Source of the DNA: VRUE01 sp963824215 | GTDB taxonomy: Bacteria > Actinomycetota > Thermoleophilia > Solirubrobacterales > 70-9 | DNA length: 64,000 bases | Assembly: GCA_963824215.1 (NCBI GenBank) | Contig: CAWGOE010000004.1 | Location: forward strand, 496,001-560,000 | Direction of reading: 5' to 3' | Shown here: piece after piece, positions 51,858 through 61,344 of the stretch | Numbering within the stretch: the stretch's first letter is position 1 | Layout: every line of letters begins with the position of its first letter | Notes under the pieces: model-generated | Seen by the model: the letters and a program-made list of their open reading frames with translations, nothing else | What the model was told of the DNA's origin: nothing | The model's database searches: none | Made by a program: the position numbers and the translations under genes

Positions 51858-53173
51858 GCCGACTGCCGACCGTCGCCGTCGTCGGCTTTCCCAACGTCGG
51901 CAAGAGCACCCTGGTCAACCGACTCGCCGGTGGCCGCCAGGCGGTCACTCACGCCGAGCCGGGCGTGACGCGTGACCGTAAGCGGGTCCCCTGCGAGTGG
52001 AACGGCATCGCCTTTGAGCTGCTCGACACCGGCGGCATCGACCTCGCCGATGAGACCGAGCTGGCCGAGGACGTGCAGCGCCAAGCTCGTATCGGCATCG
52101 CCGAGGCGGACGTGGTTCTGCTCGTGGTCGACGGCCGGGCCGGCGTGCGGGGCGGCGACGTTGAGCTGGCGAAAACCCTGCGCGGAAGCGAGGTTCCTGT
52201 GCTCGTCGTCGTCAACAAAGCCGACCGTCCCGGCGACGAGTACCTCGGCGCCGAGTTTCACCAGCTCGGCCTCGGCGAGCCCCTCACCGTCTCGGCCACG
52301 CACGGCCTCGGCAGCGGCGATCTGCTCGACCGCGTCGTCGAGCTCTTGGGCGAGCTGCCCCCGGCGCCAGCCGGCGAGGCGCCTGTCCACGTTGCGGTCG
52401 TCGGGCGCCCCAACGCCGGTAAGTCCTCGCTGGTCAACGCCTTCCTCGGTAGCGAGCGCGTGATCGTCTCCGAACGCGCCGGCACCACCCGCGATGCGAT
52501 CGACACCGAGCTCGAAGTGGACGGGCGCCCGGTCCTGTTGGTCGACACCGCGGGCCTGCGCCGCCGCTCGAAGGTCGCCGGCACGGTCGACTACTACGCC
52601 CAGCTGCGCTCCGAGCTGGCGGTCGAGCGGGCCGACGTTGCGATCGTCGTCTGCGACGCCGCCGACGGCGTGACCGCCGAGGATCTGCGCATAGCCGAGC
52701 TGGCGATGCGGGCCGGCTGCGCGACGCTGCTGGTCCTCAACAAGTGGGACATCGGCATGACCGACGTCGACGACGCGCGCGCCCGGGTCGAGCGCAAGCT
52801 GCGCCTGCGGCCCGAGGTCGTCACCTGCTCGGCTCTGTATGGCCGCAACGTGATCAAAGTGCTGCCGAAGGCCCTGCAGCTCGCCGACCGGGCGGCCGAG
52901 CGCATCCCGACCCCGGAGCTCAACCGCTTCGTCGGCGACGTCGTTGCCACGACGCCGCCGCCTTCGCGCCGCGGGCGCCGCCTGCGCCTCTACTACTCGG
53001 CGCAGATCGGCGAGCGGCCGCCGCGGTTCGCAATCCAGGTAAACGACCGCAAGCTGATCGTGCGCGATTGGGCCTACCACCTCGAGAACCGGATGCGCGA
53101 GACCTACGGCCTCGAGGGGATCCCGCTGATTATCGATTTCGTCCCCCATTCAGGTCGCAGAGGGCGTGGCTGA
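51854..53173 (+). CDS. der: Ribosome-associated GTPase Der (EngA)
   Basis: 439-aa double-GTPase needed for 50S assembly. First G domain: GFPNVGKST (11-19), LDTGGID, VVNKAD. Second: GRPNAGKSS (about 181-189), VDTAGLRRRSKV, LNKWDI. The C-terminal KH-like domain has TPPPSRRGRRLRLYYSAQIGERPPRFAIQVND and the end GIPLIIDF. All motifs intact. Confidence 0.96.
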   Translation: MSRLPTVAVVGFPNVGKSTLVNRLAGGRQAVTHAEPGVTRDRKRVPCEWNGIAFELLDTGGIDLADETELAEDVQRQARIGIAEADVVLLVVDGRAGVRGGDVELAKTLRGSEVPVLVVVNKADRPGDEYLGAEFHQLGLGEPLTVSATHGLGSGDLLDRVVELLGELPPAPAGEAPVHVAVVGRPNAGKSSLVNAFLGSERVIVSERAGTTRDAIDTELEVDGRPVLLVDTAGLRRRSKVAGTVDYYAQLRSELAVERADVAIVVCDAADGVTAEDLRIAELAMRAGCATLLVLNKWDIGMTDVDDARARVERKLRLRPEVVTCSALYGRNVIKVLPKALQLADRAAERIPTPELNRFVGDVVATTPPPSRRGRRLRLYYSAQIGERPPRFAIQVNDRKLIVRDWAYHLENRMRETYGLEGIPLIIDFVPHSGRRGRG

Positions 53174-53205
53174 CCGGTCTCGCCGGTCCCCGGTACGCTT
53201 CCGCC

Positions 53206-54459
53206 ATGACTGCAATCGAGCCACTCGCCGAGGGCGAATACCTGTTCACGTCCGAGTCCGTAACCGAGGGTCACCCGGACAAGATCTGCGACCAGATCTC
53301 CGACGCCATCCTCGACGCTGTGATGGCCGGTGACCCGGAGGGTCGGGTCGCCTGCGAGACCCTCGTTAACACGGGAATGGCGGTCGTCTCCGGTGAGATC
53401 TCGACCGACGTGCACCTCGACGTTCCTGAGCTGGTCCGCGAGACGATTCGCAAGATCGGCTACGACCACGGCGACTACGGCTACAACTGCGACCACATCT
53501 CGGTTCTCGTCTCGCTCGACAAGCAGTCGCCCGACATCGCCCAGGGCGTCGACGCCTCGCACGAGACGCGCACCGGCTCGGCGGCCGACGACGAGCTGCT
53601 GCTGGCCGGCGCCGGCGACCAGGGAATGATGTTCGGCTACGCGACGGATGAGACCGAGGCGTTGATGCCGATGCCGGTCCACCTCGCTCACCGCCTCGCC
53701 GAGCGCCTCGCCGCGGTGCGCAAGGACGGCACGCTCGACTACCTCGGCCCCGACGGAAAGACCCAGGTCACGGTCCGCTATGCCGCCGGCCGCCCGGTCC
53801 GGGTCGAGAAACTGCTGATCTCCACCCAGCATGCGGACGGGGTCGAGACCGAGGCGACGATCAAGCCCGAGCTCTGGCAGCACGTCGTGCTCCCCGTCCT
53901 GGGCGCCGAGGCCGCGGGGATGTTCGACGAGGCCGCTTTGCGCGAGGACTTCCTCGTCAACCCGACCGGCAAGTTCGTGATCGGCGGCCCGGTCGGCGAC
54001 GCCGGCCTCACCGGCCGCAAGATCATCGTCGACACCTATGGGGGCATGGCCCGCCACGGCGGCGGCGCCTTCTCCGGCAAGGACCCGTCCAAGGTCGACC
54101 GCTCCGCCGCTTACGCCGCGCGCCACGTCGCCAAGAACGTCGTCGCCGCCGGCCTCGCCCAGCGCTGTGAGGTGCAGGTCGCTTACGCGATCGGCGTCGC
54201 CCATCCGGTCTCGCTGATGGTCGAGACCTTCGGCACCGGCACGCTGCCCGACATGGAGATCTCGCGCTTGGTCGAAGCGGAGTTCGACCTGCGCCCCGGC
54301 GCCTTCCGCCGCTACCTCGACCTGCACCGGCCGATCTACCAGAAGACGGCGGCTTACGGCCACTTCGGGCGGGACGATGTGGACTTCACCTGGGAGAAAA
54401 CCGACAGGGCAGATGCCCTGCGTGAGGCGGCGGGCTCAGTGACCGCTACGCCTGCTTAG
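53206..54459 (+). CDS. metK: S-adenosylmethionine synthetase
   Basis: 417-aa enzyme making SAM from methionine and ATP. It has FTSESVTEGHPDKICDQISDAILDA, GAGDQGMMFGYATDET, GKFVIGGPVGDAGLTGRKIIVDTYGG and GGGAFSGKDPSKVDRSAAY. ATG 53206 lies 33 nt after der; there is no room for a SAM riboswitch. The TAG stop (54457-54459) overlaps the first two bases of element C2. Confidence 0.97.
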   Translation: MTAIEPLAEGEYLFTSESVTEGHPDKICDQISDAILDAVMAGDPEGRVACETLVNTGMAVVSGEISTDVHLDVPELVRETIRKIGYDHGDYGYNCDHISVLVSLDKQSPDIAQGVDASHETRTGSAADDELLLAGAGDQGMMFGYATDETEALMPMPVHLAHRLAERLAAVRKDGTLDYLGPDGKTQVTVRYAAGRPVRVEKLLISTQHADGVETEATIKPELWQHVVLPVLGAEAAGMFDEAALREDFLVNPTGKFVIGGPVGDAGLTGRKIIVDTYGGMARHGGGAFSGKDPSKVDRSAAYAARHVAKNVVAAGLAQRCEVQVAYAIGVAHPVSLMVETFGTGTLPDMEISRLVEAEFDLRPGAFRRYLDLHRPIYQKTAAYGHFGRDDVDFTWEKTDRADALREAAGSVTATPA

Positions 54460-54570
54460 AGCCGATCCGGCAGGGCTTCCACTTAACTTTTTCCGAAAAC
54501 AGCGTGTGGCTGTCCGCTGGCGTCGCCGCGGAAAAAGTACAAGACGTTCCAGCCCTACCGGATCGGCTCT
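54458..54570 (-). repeat. Family C palindromic element, copy C2 (inverted)
   Basis: Outer arms 54458-54477 and 54551-54570 pair over 20 bp with one mismatch. The inner stem ACTTTTTCC/GGAAAAAGT replaces the GG:CC of C1 by CC:GG, a compensatory change. The core TTCCACTTAACTTTTT...AAAAAGTACAAGACGTTCC is C1 inverted. It lies between convergent genes: the metK stop overlaps the left arm and the minus-strand gene's stop (54555-54557) lies in the right arm. Confidence 0.88.
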
Positions 54571-55076
54571 TGGCCTGGGGGCTGTGCCTCACCGAGACCG
54601 TGCGAGCCGGAAGCGGAGGTACCGGTTGCCTGATCTACCCGGTGCACGACGTTAGCCGGATCAGCTACTCCGGCGAAGATGAAGTCGTTGGTTTCGTCGG
54701 TCGCGGCGGTGTCGAAGTCGACGTCACCGATTTGCATCAGCCGCTGGTAGACCGACTGGCGGTAGTTGACGTTCTGCACCCGCTCCAGCCGCGTCTCCTG
54801 GACCTCGCGCGAGATGATTCCGCGTTTTATGTTGAGGCGGCGGTCGGTGATCGTGTAGACGGTTGCGACCCGCTTGACGAAGCCGGCGAGGACGGTGACG
54901 CCGATCACGACGAGGACGATCAGGAAGACGGTGGCGCTGCTGGCGCCGGCCAGCTTCGCGATCACGCCGACGATTGCTGCGACCACGATCCCCTTCAGGT
55001 AGAAGCCGAGGATGGCGCGCCATGAGGGGTGGCCTTGGAAGATCACCTGCTCGCCGGGGCTGAGGTTGAGACTCAT
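54555..55076 (-). CDS. Bacterial PH-domain (bPH2/DUF304) membrane protein
   Basis: 173-aa protein. MSLNLSPGEQVIFQGHPSWRAI is the usual opening. Two transmembrane helices (about 25-65) and a bPH2 domain follow: VYTITDRRLNIKRGIISREVQETRLERVQNVNYRQSVYQRLMQIGDVDFDTAATDETNDFIFAGVADPANVVHRV. The last residues (GQEPIR, stop) come from the arm of element C2. The function of this family (YdbS/YdbT-like) is not established. It is divergent from priA. Confidence 0.85.
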   Translation of the reverse strand: MSLNLSPGEQVIFQGHPSWRAILGFYLKGIVVAAIVGVIAKLAGASSATVFLIVLVVIGVTVLAGFVKRVATVYTITDRRLNIKRGIISREVQETRLERVQNVNYRQSVYQRLMQIGDVDFDTAATDETNDFIFAGVADPANVVHRVDQATGTSASGSHGLGEAQPPGQEPIR

Positions 55077-55126
55077 CGCAGCGGAGGATATCCCGGCCGT
55101 CCGTCCCCCTCCATAACTTCAATCGG

Positions 55127-57317
55127 ATGGCCATCGCCAAAGTCGAGCCGCTGACCACCGCCCGCGCGTTGCGCGGACCCTTCGATTACCGCCTGCCGCC
55201 GGCGATGGCGGACCTCGAGGTGGGCAGCGTGGTGCGGGTGCCGTTCGGCCGGCGCCGGGCGCTTGGGGTAGTCGTCGGGCTGACTGAGAGGCTCAGAGCT
55301 GCCGCCGGAGCGCCTCGCCGAGCCAATCGAGGCGCTCGAGGCGGGGGCGCCGGCGGAGCTGGTCCGGCTCGGACTCTGGGTCGCTGCCGAGTACTGCTCG
55401 ACCCCCTCGCGCGGCCTGCAACTGGTGCTGCCGCCGGGGACCGGCGCCGGCGGGCAGCGGGTCCGCTCGCGGACCGAGCTGCGGGCCGAGATCACCGTGG
55501 CTGGCGAGGAAGCGCTGGCCGGCGCGGGCCGCCTGGGCGCCAGGCAACGAGCCGCGCTGGAGGCCCTGGGCGGGGGCGAGATGTCGGCCGTTGATCTGGC
55601 AGCAGCCGTCGGCGCCGATCGCCAGGTTCTGCGGCGATTGGAGGAGCGCGGCTTGATCAGCACCCGCAGCTCGCGTCTGCAGCGGCGGCCCGGGGGGGCC
55701 GAGTTGGTCGCCGCGGCGACGCGGCCGCAGCTGCTCGACGAGCAAAAGCACGCCGTTGCCCAGATCGTCGCCGCGCTGGACGGCGAGGCGAAGACGCCGC
55801 GAAAGCTGCTGCTGCACGGCGTCACCGGCTCGGGGAAGACCGAGGTCTACCTGGCCGCCGTCGAGGCGGCGCTGGCCCAGGGCCGCGGGGCGATCGTTCT
55901 CGTCCCCGAGATCGGCCTCGCCCCGCAGGCGGTGGCTCGCTTCCGGGCGCGTCTCGGCGATCGCTTCGCCGTTCTGCACTCCGCCCTCTCGCCCGGCGAG
56001 CGCTACGACGAGTGGCGGCGCCTGCGCAGCGGCGAGGCGAGCGTTTGCGTCGGCCCTCGCTCGGCCGTCTTCGCGCCGGTCCGCGATCTCGGCCTGATCG
56101 TGATCGACGAGGAGCACGACTCCTCCTACAAGCAGGAGGGGGACCCCTGCTATGACGCGCGCACGGTCGCCCGGCGCCGGGCGGATGAATGCGGCGCCAC
56201 GCTGGTCGCCGGCACTGCGACGCCGCGGCCCGAGGCCTGGTTGGAGCTGCCGCGGGTGGAGCTGCCGAACAGGGTCGACGGCCGCCCGATGCCACCGGTC
56301 GAGGTGTTGGACATGCGTGAGTCGGACCCGCGCTCGGGCCCCCTGCACGCAGCCACCTGGGAGGCGTTGGGAAAGGTGCGGGACGCCGGCGCGAAGGCGA
56401 TCGTGATGGTCAACCGGCGCGGCTTCGCCCCCTGGCTCACCTGCCGTTCCTGCGGGCAGCATTGGGGCTGCCCGAACTGCGACGTCTCGCTAATCGTCCA
56501 CCGCAACGCGGGGCGGATCGTCTGCCACCACTGCGCCCACTCCGAGCCGTTGCCACGGGCCTGCACTGTGTGCGGATCGACGACGCTCTCGCGGGCCGGC
56601 GCCGGGACCGAGCAGCTCGAGGCTCTGCTGGCCGAGCAACTGGAGCCGATGCCGGTCTTCCGGCTCGATTCCGATACCGCCGGCGGCCGCGGCTCCCACG
56701 CTCGCATCCTCGCTGGCTTCGGCGAGGCCGAGAGCGCAGTGCTGATCGGCACCCAGATGGTTGCCAAGGGCCACGACTTCCCCGAGGTGACCCTGAGCGC
56801 GATCGTGGACGCCGATGCGACCCTGCGCTTCCCCGACTTCCGCGCCGGCGAGTGCACCTTCGCCATGGTCGCCCAGCTGGCCGGCCGCAGCGGCCGCGGC
56901 GAGGCCGGGGGAGAGGTGATCGTGCAGACGCTCGCGCCGGAAGCAGGGAGCATCATCCACGCCGCCCGCCACGACTCAGCCGCTTTCCTCGCCGAGGAGA
57001 TTGAGCGACGACGCCTCCTGCGCTATCCGCCCTTCTCGCACCTGGTCCGGGTGGTGCTCAAGTCGGAGTCCGAGCCACGCGTCGATCAGGCGGCCTCAAA
57101 GCTGGCGGCTGCCCTTGTCGAAGCCCTGCCCGGAGACACCGACCTGCTTGGCCCGGCGCCGATGTTCCGCGTCCGCAACAAGTATCGCCGCCGCCTCCTG
57201 ACCAAGGCCCAGGACCGTGACGCAACGGTCACAGCGATCCGCAACGCGGTCGAGCGGCTCGCCGCCGATCGCAACCTGAAGGACGTGGCGATCGGGGTCG
57301 ATGTCGACCCCCAGTAG
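55127..57317 (+). pseudogene. priA: Primosomal helicase PriA, with a +1 frameshift near 55290
   Basis: ATG 55127 opens the PriA N-terminus (AKVEPLTTARALRGPFDYRLPP...GRRRALGVVVGLTE). The reading then must shift +1 at about 55288-55292 to continue SELPPERLAEPIEALEAG...LGLWVAAEYCSTPSRGLQ. The rest is complete: P-loop GVTGSGKTEVY, IDEEHDSSYKQ, eight zinc cysteines (CRSCGQHWGCPNC...CHHC...CTVCGS) and TQMVAKGHDFPEV. The downstream frame is preserved to the stop, so a sequencing or assembly error or a recent mutation is likelier than decay. PriA restarts stalled forks. Confidence 0.8.
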
Positions 57318-57347
57318 GAACCCGGGCCGATCCATACAATCGCTCCA

Positions 57348-57986
57348 GTGAGCGATGAAGGCACATTAAGAGACGAGACCGAGCGCGACCGGCTGGAAGC
57401 GGAGCTGATCGAGCGCCGCGAAGCGGCGCTGGCCAAGGTGATCAAGTTCGGCGACCCGGTGCTGAAGAGCAAGGCCTCGCCGGTCTCCGAGTTCAGCCCC
57501 GAGTTGCGAGCCGAGGCCGACCGGATGATCACGATCATGCGCGATGGGATGGGGGTCGGGCTGGCGGCCACCCAGGTGGGCGTGCTGCGGCGTTTGCTCG
57601 TCTTCCAGTCCGGCTCCGACAGCGAGCCGAGCGCGCTGGTCAATCCGACGATTGAGTGGCGCTCGGACGAGTTCGTCCTGGCCGAAGAGGGATGCCTCAG
57701 CCTGCCTCGGGTTGCGATGGACGTCGAGCGCCCCTTGCACGTGCGCGTTTCCGGTTTCGACGTCGAGGGGGAGCCCGCGACCCTCGAGGCCTCTGGCCTC
57801 GAGGGTCGCGTCCTCCAGCACGAGATTGACCACCTCGACGGTGTGCTGATCCTCGACCGGGCGCCACGCGATCAGCGCAAGGCGGCCTTGCGGGCTCTGC
57901 GCGAGGGTGGCAGCTATTCGCCCGCGGTCGAGGAGCAGGAAACGCGGGACGGCGACGAGCACCGCGAGCCCCGCACCGACGCGTGA
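57348..57986 (+). CDS. def: Peptide deformylase
   Basis: 212-aa metallo-enzyme removing N-formyl from nascent chains. Motif 1 is GMGVGLAATQ (68-77), motif 2 EEGCLSLP (metal Cys116) and motif 3 QHEIDHLDG (metal His158 and His162, catalytic Glu159). It has an N-terminal extension of about 25 charged residues and a polar tail. GTG start; GTGA overlap with fmt, its functional partner. Confidence 0.95.
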   Translation: MSDEGTLRDETERDRLEAELIERREAALAKVIKFGDPVLKSKASPVSEFSPELRAEADRMITIMRDGMGVGLAATQVGVLRRLLVFQSGSDSEPSALVNPTIEWRSDEFVLAEEGCLSLPRVAMDVERPLHVRVSGFDVEGEPATLEASGLEGRVLQHEIDHLDGVLILDRAPRDQRKAALRALREGGSYSPAVEEQETRDGDEHREPRTDA

Positions 57987-58888
57987 GGACCGTCTACCTG
58001 GGCACCTCGGAGTTCGCGGCTACGGTCTTGCGCCGCCTCGTCGACTCGCGCCATCGTCCGCTGCTGGTCGTCACTCCGCCCGACCGCCCGCAGGGTCGTG
58101 GGCTCAAGAGCGGGCAACCACCAGCCGCCGAGGCCGCTGTCGAACTGGGCATCGAGCTTCTTCAGGCCGAGGACGTCAACCAGGAGGGCGCGATGGAGCG
58201 GATCCGAGCTGTCAACCCCGAGGCGGTCGTGGTTTGCGCTTTCGGCCAGATCATCCGCGAGCCCTTGCTCTCGGATTGGCCCCTGCTCAACGTCCACCCA
58301 TCGTTGCTGCCCCGCTGGCGTGGCGCCGCGCCGATCGAGCGGGCGATCATCGCGGGGGATCCGCGCACTGGGGTCAGCTTGATGCAGGTCACGGCGGGCC
58401 TGGATTCAGGCCCGGTGGCACTGCAGGAGGAGATTGCGATCGGCAAGGAGGACGACTTCGAAAGCCTCTCCACGAAGCTCTCCACCCTGGGCGGAGGGCT
58501 CCTGGTCGAGGCGCTCGACCAGCAGGCGGACGGTCGGCTGGCGTTCACCGAGCAGGACGACGAAGAGGCGACCTACGCCGAGAAGATCGAGGCTGATGAC
58601 CGTCGGCTCGACCCCGGCCACCCCGCCACGGATCTTGCCCGCACGGTCCGCGCCCTAACCCCGCACATAGGCGCCTACCTCGAGCTGCGCGACGAGAACA
58701 GGCTCGGGGTCAGGCGAGCCCGGGCGGTCGACGTCAGCGTCAAGCAGGGCGAGCTGAAGGCCGAGTGGGGGGCGCTGCTGCTCGGCTGCGGCCGCGGCGC
58801 GCTGCGCCTCGAGGTGGTGCAACCGCCAGGCGGCAAGCCGATGGCGGCCGACGCCTACCTCCGCGGCCACTCGGTGCCTTCACTTTGA
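57983..58888 (+). CDS. fmt: Methionyl-tRNA formyltransferase
   Basis: 301-aa enzyme formylating initiator Met-tRNA. YLGTSEFAATVLRRLV starts the Rossmann part and LLNVHPSLLPRWRGAAPIERAI holds the catalytic Asn103, His105 and SLLP motif. VTAGLDSGPVALQEEI precedes the C-terminal tRNA-binding domain. Near-standard length. Overlaps def and rsmB (TTGA). Confidence 0.95.
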   Translation: MRTVYLGTSEFAATVLRRLVDSRHRPLLVVTPPDRPQGRGLKSGQPPAAEAAVELGIELLQAEDVNQEGAMERIRAVNPEAVVVCAFGQIIREPLLSDWPLLNVHPSLLPRWRGAAPIERAIIAGDPRTGVSLMQVTAGLDSGPVALQEEIAIGKEDDFESLSTKLSTLGGGLLVEALDQQADGRLAFTEQDDEEATYAEKIEADDRRLDPGHPATDLARTVRALTPHIGAYLELRDENRLGVRRARAVDVSVKQGELKAEWGALLLGCGRGALRLEVVQPPGGKPMAADAYLRGHSVPSL

Positions 58889-60255
58889 TCACGCCGGCCC
58901 GGTCGCTTGCCTTCGAGACGATTCGGGCAACGTTCGAGCAGGATGCCCACAGCGAGCGCTTCTTCCGCGAGGCGGCCGATCGGCTGGAGCTGCCTGGCCG
59001 CGAACGCGCCCAAGCCCAGCGCCTCGCTTTTGGCGCCGTACAACGCCGCGGCACCGCCGACACGGCGATCGAGAGGCTCGCCGAACGCTCGCCGCGACTG
59101 CTCGACCCGCCGGTGATCGCCGCCCTGCGCCTCGGCCTCTACGAGCTTCTCTTCGCCGACGCGACGCCCGATCACGCTGCCGTCGATCAGGCCGTGGAGC
59201 TGGTCAAGGAGGCGGACGCGCCCCACGCCTCCGGCCTGGTCAACGCCGTTCTGCGTCGAGCCGGGCGTGAAAAGGAGGCGCTGACCGTGTCCCTGCTGGG
59301 CGACGACTCGACTCCTGAGCGAGCCGCGGTTGCGCACTCGATTCCCCTCTGGCTGGCGCAGATGTGGTGGGAGGAGCTCGGCGCTGATGCGGCCCGGGCC
59401 CTGCTTGCCGCCTGCAACGAGCCGGCGGAGCTGGCGCTGCGGGTCAACACGCTGCGCGGCGACCGCGATTCGGCGCTGTCTGCGCTGAGTGTCGCCGGCC
59501 TTGACGCCGAGCCGGCCCAGGGCGCCTGGCCCCTTGCTCCCCTCGAGGCGATCGTGGTCGAGGGTCGCACTGGCGGCACTGTGCCCGAGCTGATTGCGGC
59601 CGGGCGTCTGGTCCCGCAGAGCCGCGGGTCCGCCGGCGTGGTCGAGGTGCTCGATCCGCAACCTGGCGAGAATGTGCTGGATCTCTGCTCCGGGCCCGGC
59701 ATCAAGGCCGGCCAGATCGCCGCCCGCATGGGCGATCGCGGCGAGGTCATCGCGGTCGAGCAGGAGCCCACACGGGCGGCCGAAGTGGCGGAGCAGGCGC
59801 AGCGGCTCGGCCTGCGCAGCATCACCGTGGTCGAGGCCGACGCGACCGAGCCCGCGATCGGCCCGGGCTTTGACCGGGTGCTGGTCGACCCACCGTGCTC
59901 GGATCTCGGCGCGCTGGCCTCGCGCCCCGACGCGCGCTGGCACAAATCGCCGCGGCTAATCGAGCGCCTGGTCGAGCTCCAGGGCGCGATCCTGCGGCGC
60001 GGGGTGGAAGCGCTGCGGCCCGGGGGGACGCTCGTCTACTCGACCTGCACGATCTCCCGCCGCGAGGGGGAGGAGCGGATCGCCGCCTTGCTGGACGAGG
60101 CTGCCTCCGGCGCGCTGCCGTCACTTACGGTCGACGACCTTGGCGCATTGGCCCCCCAGCTCGCCTCGCCTCACGATCCACGCTGCCTGCAGCTGCGCCC
60201 GGATCGGGATCGCACGACGGGCTTCTTTGTCAGCCGCTTGAAAAGGGATGATTGA
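58885..60255 (+). CDS. rsmB: 16S rRNA m5C967 methyltransferase RsmB (Sun)
   Basis: 456-aa protein. An N-terminal NusB-like helical domain (about 1-135, FETIRATFEQDAHSERFFREAADRL...) precedes the SAM domain: VLDLCSGPGIKAGQIAARMGD, VDPPCSDLGAL (conserved Cys) and YSTCTISRREGE (catalytic Cys). Start TTG 58885 sits on the fmt stop. The order def-fmt-rsmB is common. Confidence 0.93.
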   Translation: MITPARSLAFETIRATFEQDAHSERFFREAADRLELPGRERAQAQRLAFGAVQRRGTADTAIERLAERSPRLLDPPVIAALRLGLYELLFADATPDHAAVDQAVELVKEADAPHASGLVNAVLRRAGREKEALTVSLLGDDSTPERAAVAHSIPLWLAQMWWEELGADAARALLAACNEPAELALRVNTLRGDRDSALSALSVAGLDAEPAQGAWPLAPLEAIVVEGRTGGTVPELIAAGRLVPQSRGSAGVVEVLDPQPGENVLDLCSGPGIKAGQIAARMGDRGEVIAVEQEPTRAAEVAEQAQRLGLRSITVVEADATEPAIGPGFDRVLVDPPCSDLGALASRPDARWHKSPRLIERLVELQGAILRRGVEALRPGGTLVYSTCTISRREGEERIAALLDEAASGALPSLTVDDLGALAPQLASPHDPRCLQLRPDRDRTTGFFVSRLKRDD

Positions 60256-60287
60256 CGCAGATGGCACACAGGAATCAGGATTAGGCG

Positions 60288-60500
60288 ATGCTGAAACGCG
60301 CCAAGTGCCCGAGCTGCAGCGAGCCTTGGCTGCGCCCGACGCAGCTGCCGGGGCGCTTCCGCTGTGTGTACTGTCTGCACCGCTTCGAGCTGGTCTCCCA
60401 GTGTCCGAACTGCGGCGAGCACCAGACGATCGCCCGGATGAGCACGACCGAGGACATGACCTGCCAAACCTGCGGAGATTCGATGCTGAGGCCAGTGTGA
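60288..60500 (+). CDS. Small double zinc-ribbon protein
   Basis: 70-aa protein with four CxxC pairs at residues 7/10, 26/29, 39/42 and 59/62, enough for two zinc ribbons: CPSC...CVYC and CPNC...CQTC-type. It lies between rsmB and rpe in the same direction, with 32 nt and 15 nt gaps. No catalytic domain is present; an RNA- or protein-binding role is possible but unproven. Confidence 0.8.
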   Translation: MLKRAKCPSCSEPWLRPTQLPGRFRCVYCLHRFELVSQCPNCGEHQTIARMSTTEDMTCQTCGDSMLRPV

Positions 60501-60515
60501 GCGGCGGTTGCCTAC

Positions 60516-61202
60516 ATGTCTGAGCGGATGGCTGAGCTGCTGGCGGAGCGGCGGGTGGCCCCGTCGATCCTCTCCGCCGATTTCGCCCAGCTCGGCGCCC
60601 AGGTCGACGAGGTGATGGCTGCCGGGGCCCGGGTGATCCACGTCGACGTGATGGACGGGCATTTCGTGCCCCCGATCACGATCGGCCCCCTGGTTGCTGC
60701 CTCGATCGCCGACCGGGTGCACGCGGCGGGTGGCGCGATCGACGTCCACCTGATGATCGAGGCGCCCGAGCGCCACATCGAGGCTTTCGCTGCGGCCGGC
60801 GCCGACTCGATCACCTTTCACGAGGAGGCGACCCCGCACGCGAACCGGACTCTGGCTGCGATCCGCGAGCTGGGCTGTCTGGCCGGGATCGCGATCAACC
60901 CCGGCACGCCGGCGGAGGCGCTGGCCGAGCTGCGCGGCTGCGCCGACATCGCACTCTGCATGACGGTGAACCCGGGCTGGGGCGGGCAGGCCTTCATCGA
61001 GGGCTCGATCGACAAGGTCTCCCGCCTAGCCGCCATCGTCGGCCCGGCGAAGATCGAGGTCGACGGCGGCATCGACACGACGACGGCGAAGCCGATCGCC
61101 GAAGCTGGCGCGTCACTCTTCGTCGCCGGCTCGGCCGTGTTCGGCGCCGCCGATCCCGCCGCCGCCTACGCCGAGATCGCGGCTGCGGCCAATGCAGCCT
61201 GA
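60516..61202 (+). CDS. rpe: Ribulose-phosphate 3-epimerase
   Basis: 228-aa TIM-barrel enzyme of the pentose phosphate pathway. VAPSILSADFAQLGAQVDEV, VIHVDVMDGHFVPPITIGP (metal His/Asp), DVHLMIEAPERHI, MTVNPGWGGQAFI and KIEVDGGIDTTTA are all family motifs. The N-terminus has about ten extra residues (MSERMAELLAERR). Element E2 follows 7 nt after the stop. Confidence 0.96.
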   Translation: MSERMAELLAERRVAPSILSADFAQLGAQVDEVMAAGARVIHVDVMDGHFVPPITIGPLVAASIADRVHAAGGAIDVHLMIEAPERHIEAFAAAGADSITFHEEATPHANRTLAAIRELGCLAGIAINPGTPAEALAELRGCADIALCMTVNPGWGGQAFIEGSIDKVSRLAAIVGPAKIEVDGGIDTTTAKPIAEAGASLFVAGSAVFGAADPAAAYAEIAAAANAA

Positions 61203-61209
61203 AGCGCCC

Positions 61210-61344
61210 GCCCGCGGCTGAGACCAAGCAGATCAAGGACGCAGGGAGCGTGGTGTGCTCTGCACACGAGCGACCGAGGAACTCGCGCTTCGCACTCGCA
61301 CCGCTCCCTTCGGTCGCTGGATGCGCCGGTCTCAGCCGCGGGCG
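61210..61344 (+). repeat. Family E palindromic element, copy E2
   Basis: Outer arms 61210-61226 and 61328-61344 are perfectly complementary (17 bp). The core shares ACCAAGCAG-TCAAGGACG, the GTGTGC-TCT-GCACAC mini-hairpin, GACCGAGGA and GATGCGCC with E1, but it is about 12 nt longer and has an extra GCGACCGA/TCGGTCGC pairing. It separates convergent rpe and the antiporter gene, whose stop (61332-61334) lies in the right arm. Confidence 0.8.

Noticed and set aside
53174..53205. Possible SAM riboswitch before metK.
   Set aside because: Only 32 nt separate der and metK, too short for any known SAM riboswitch class.
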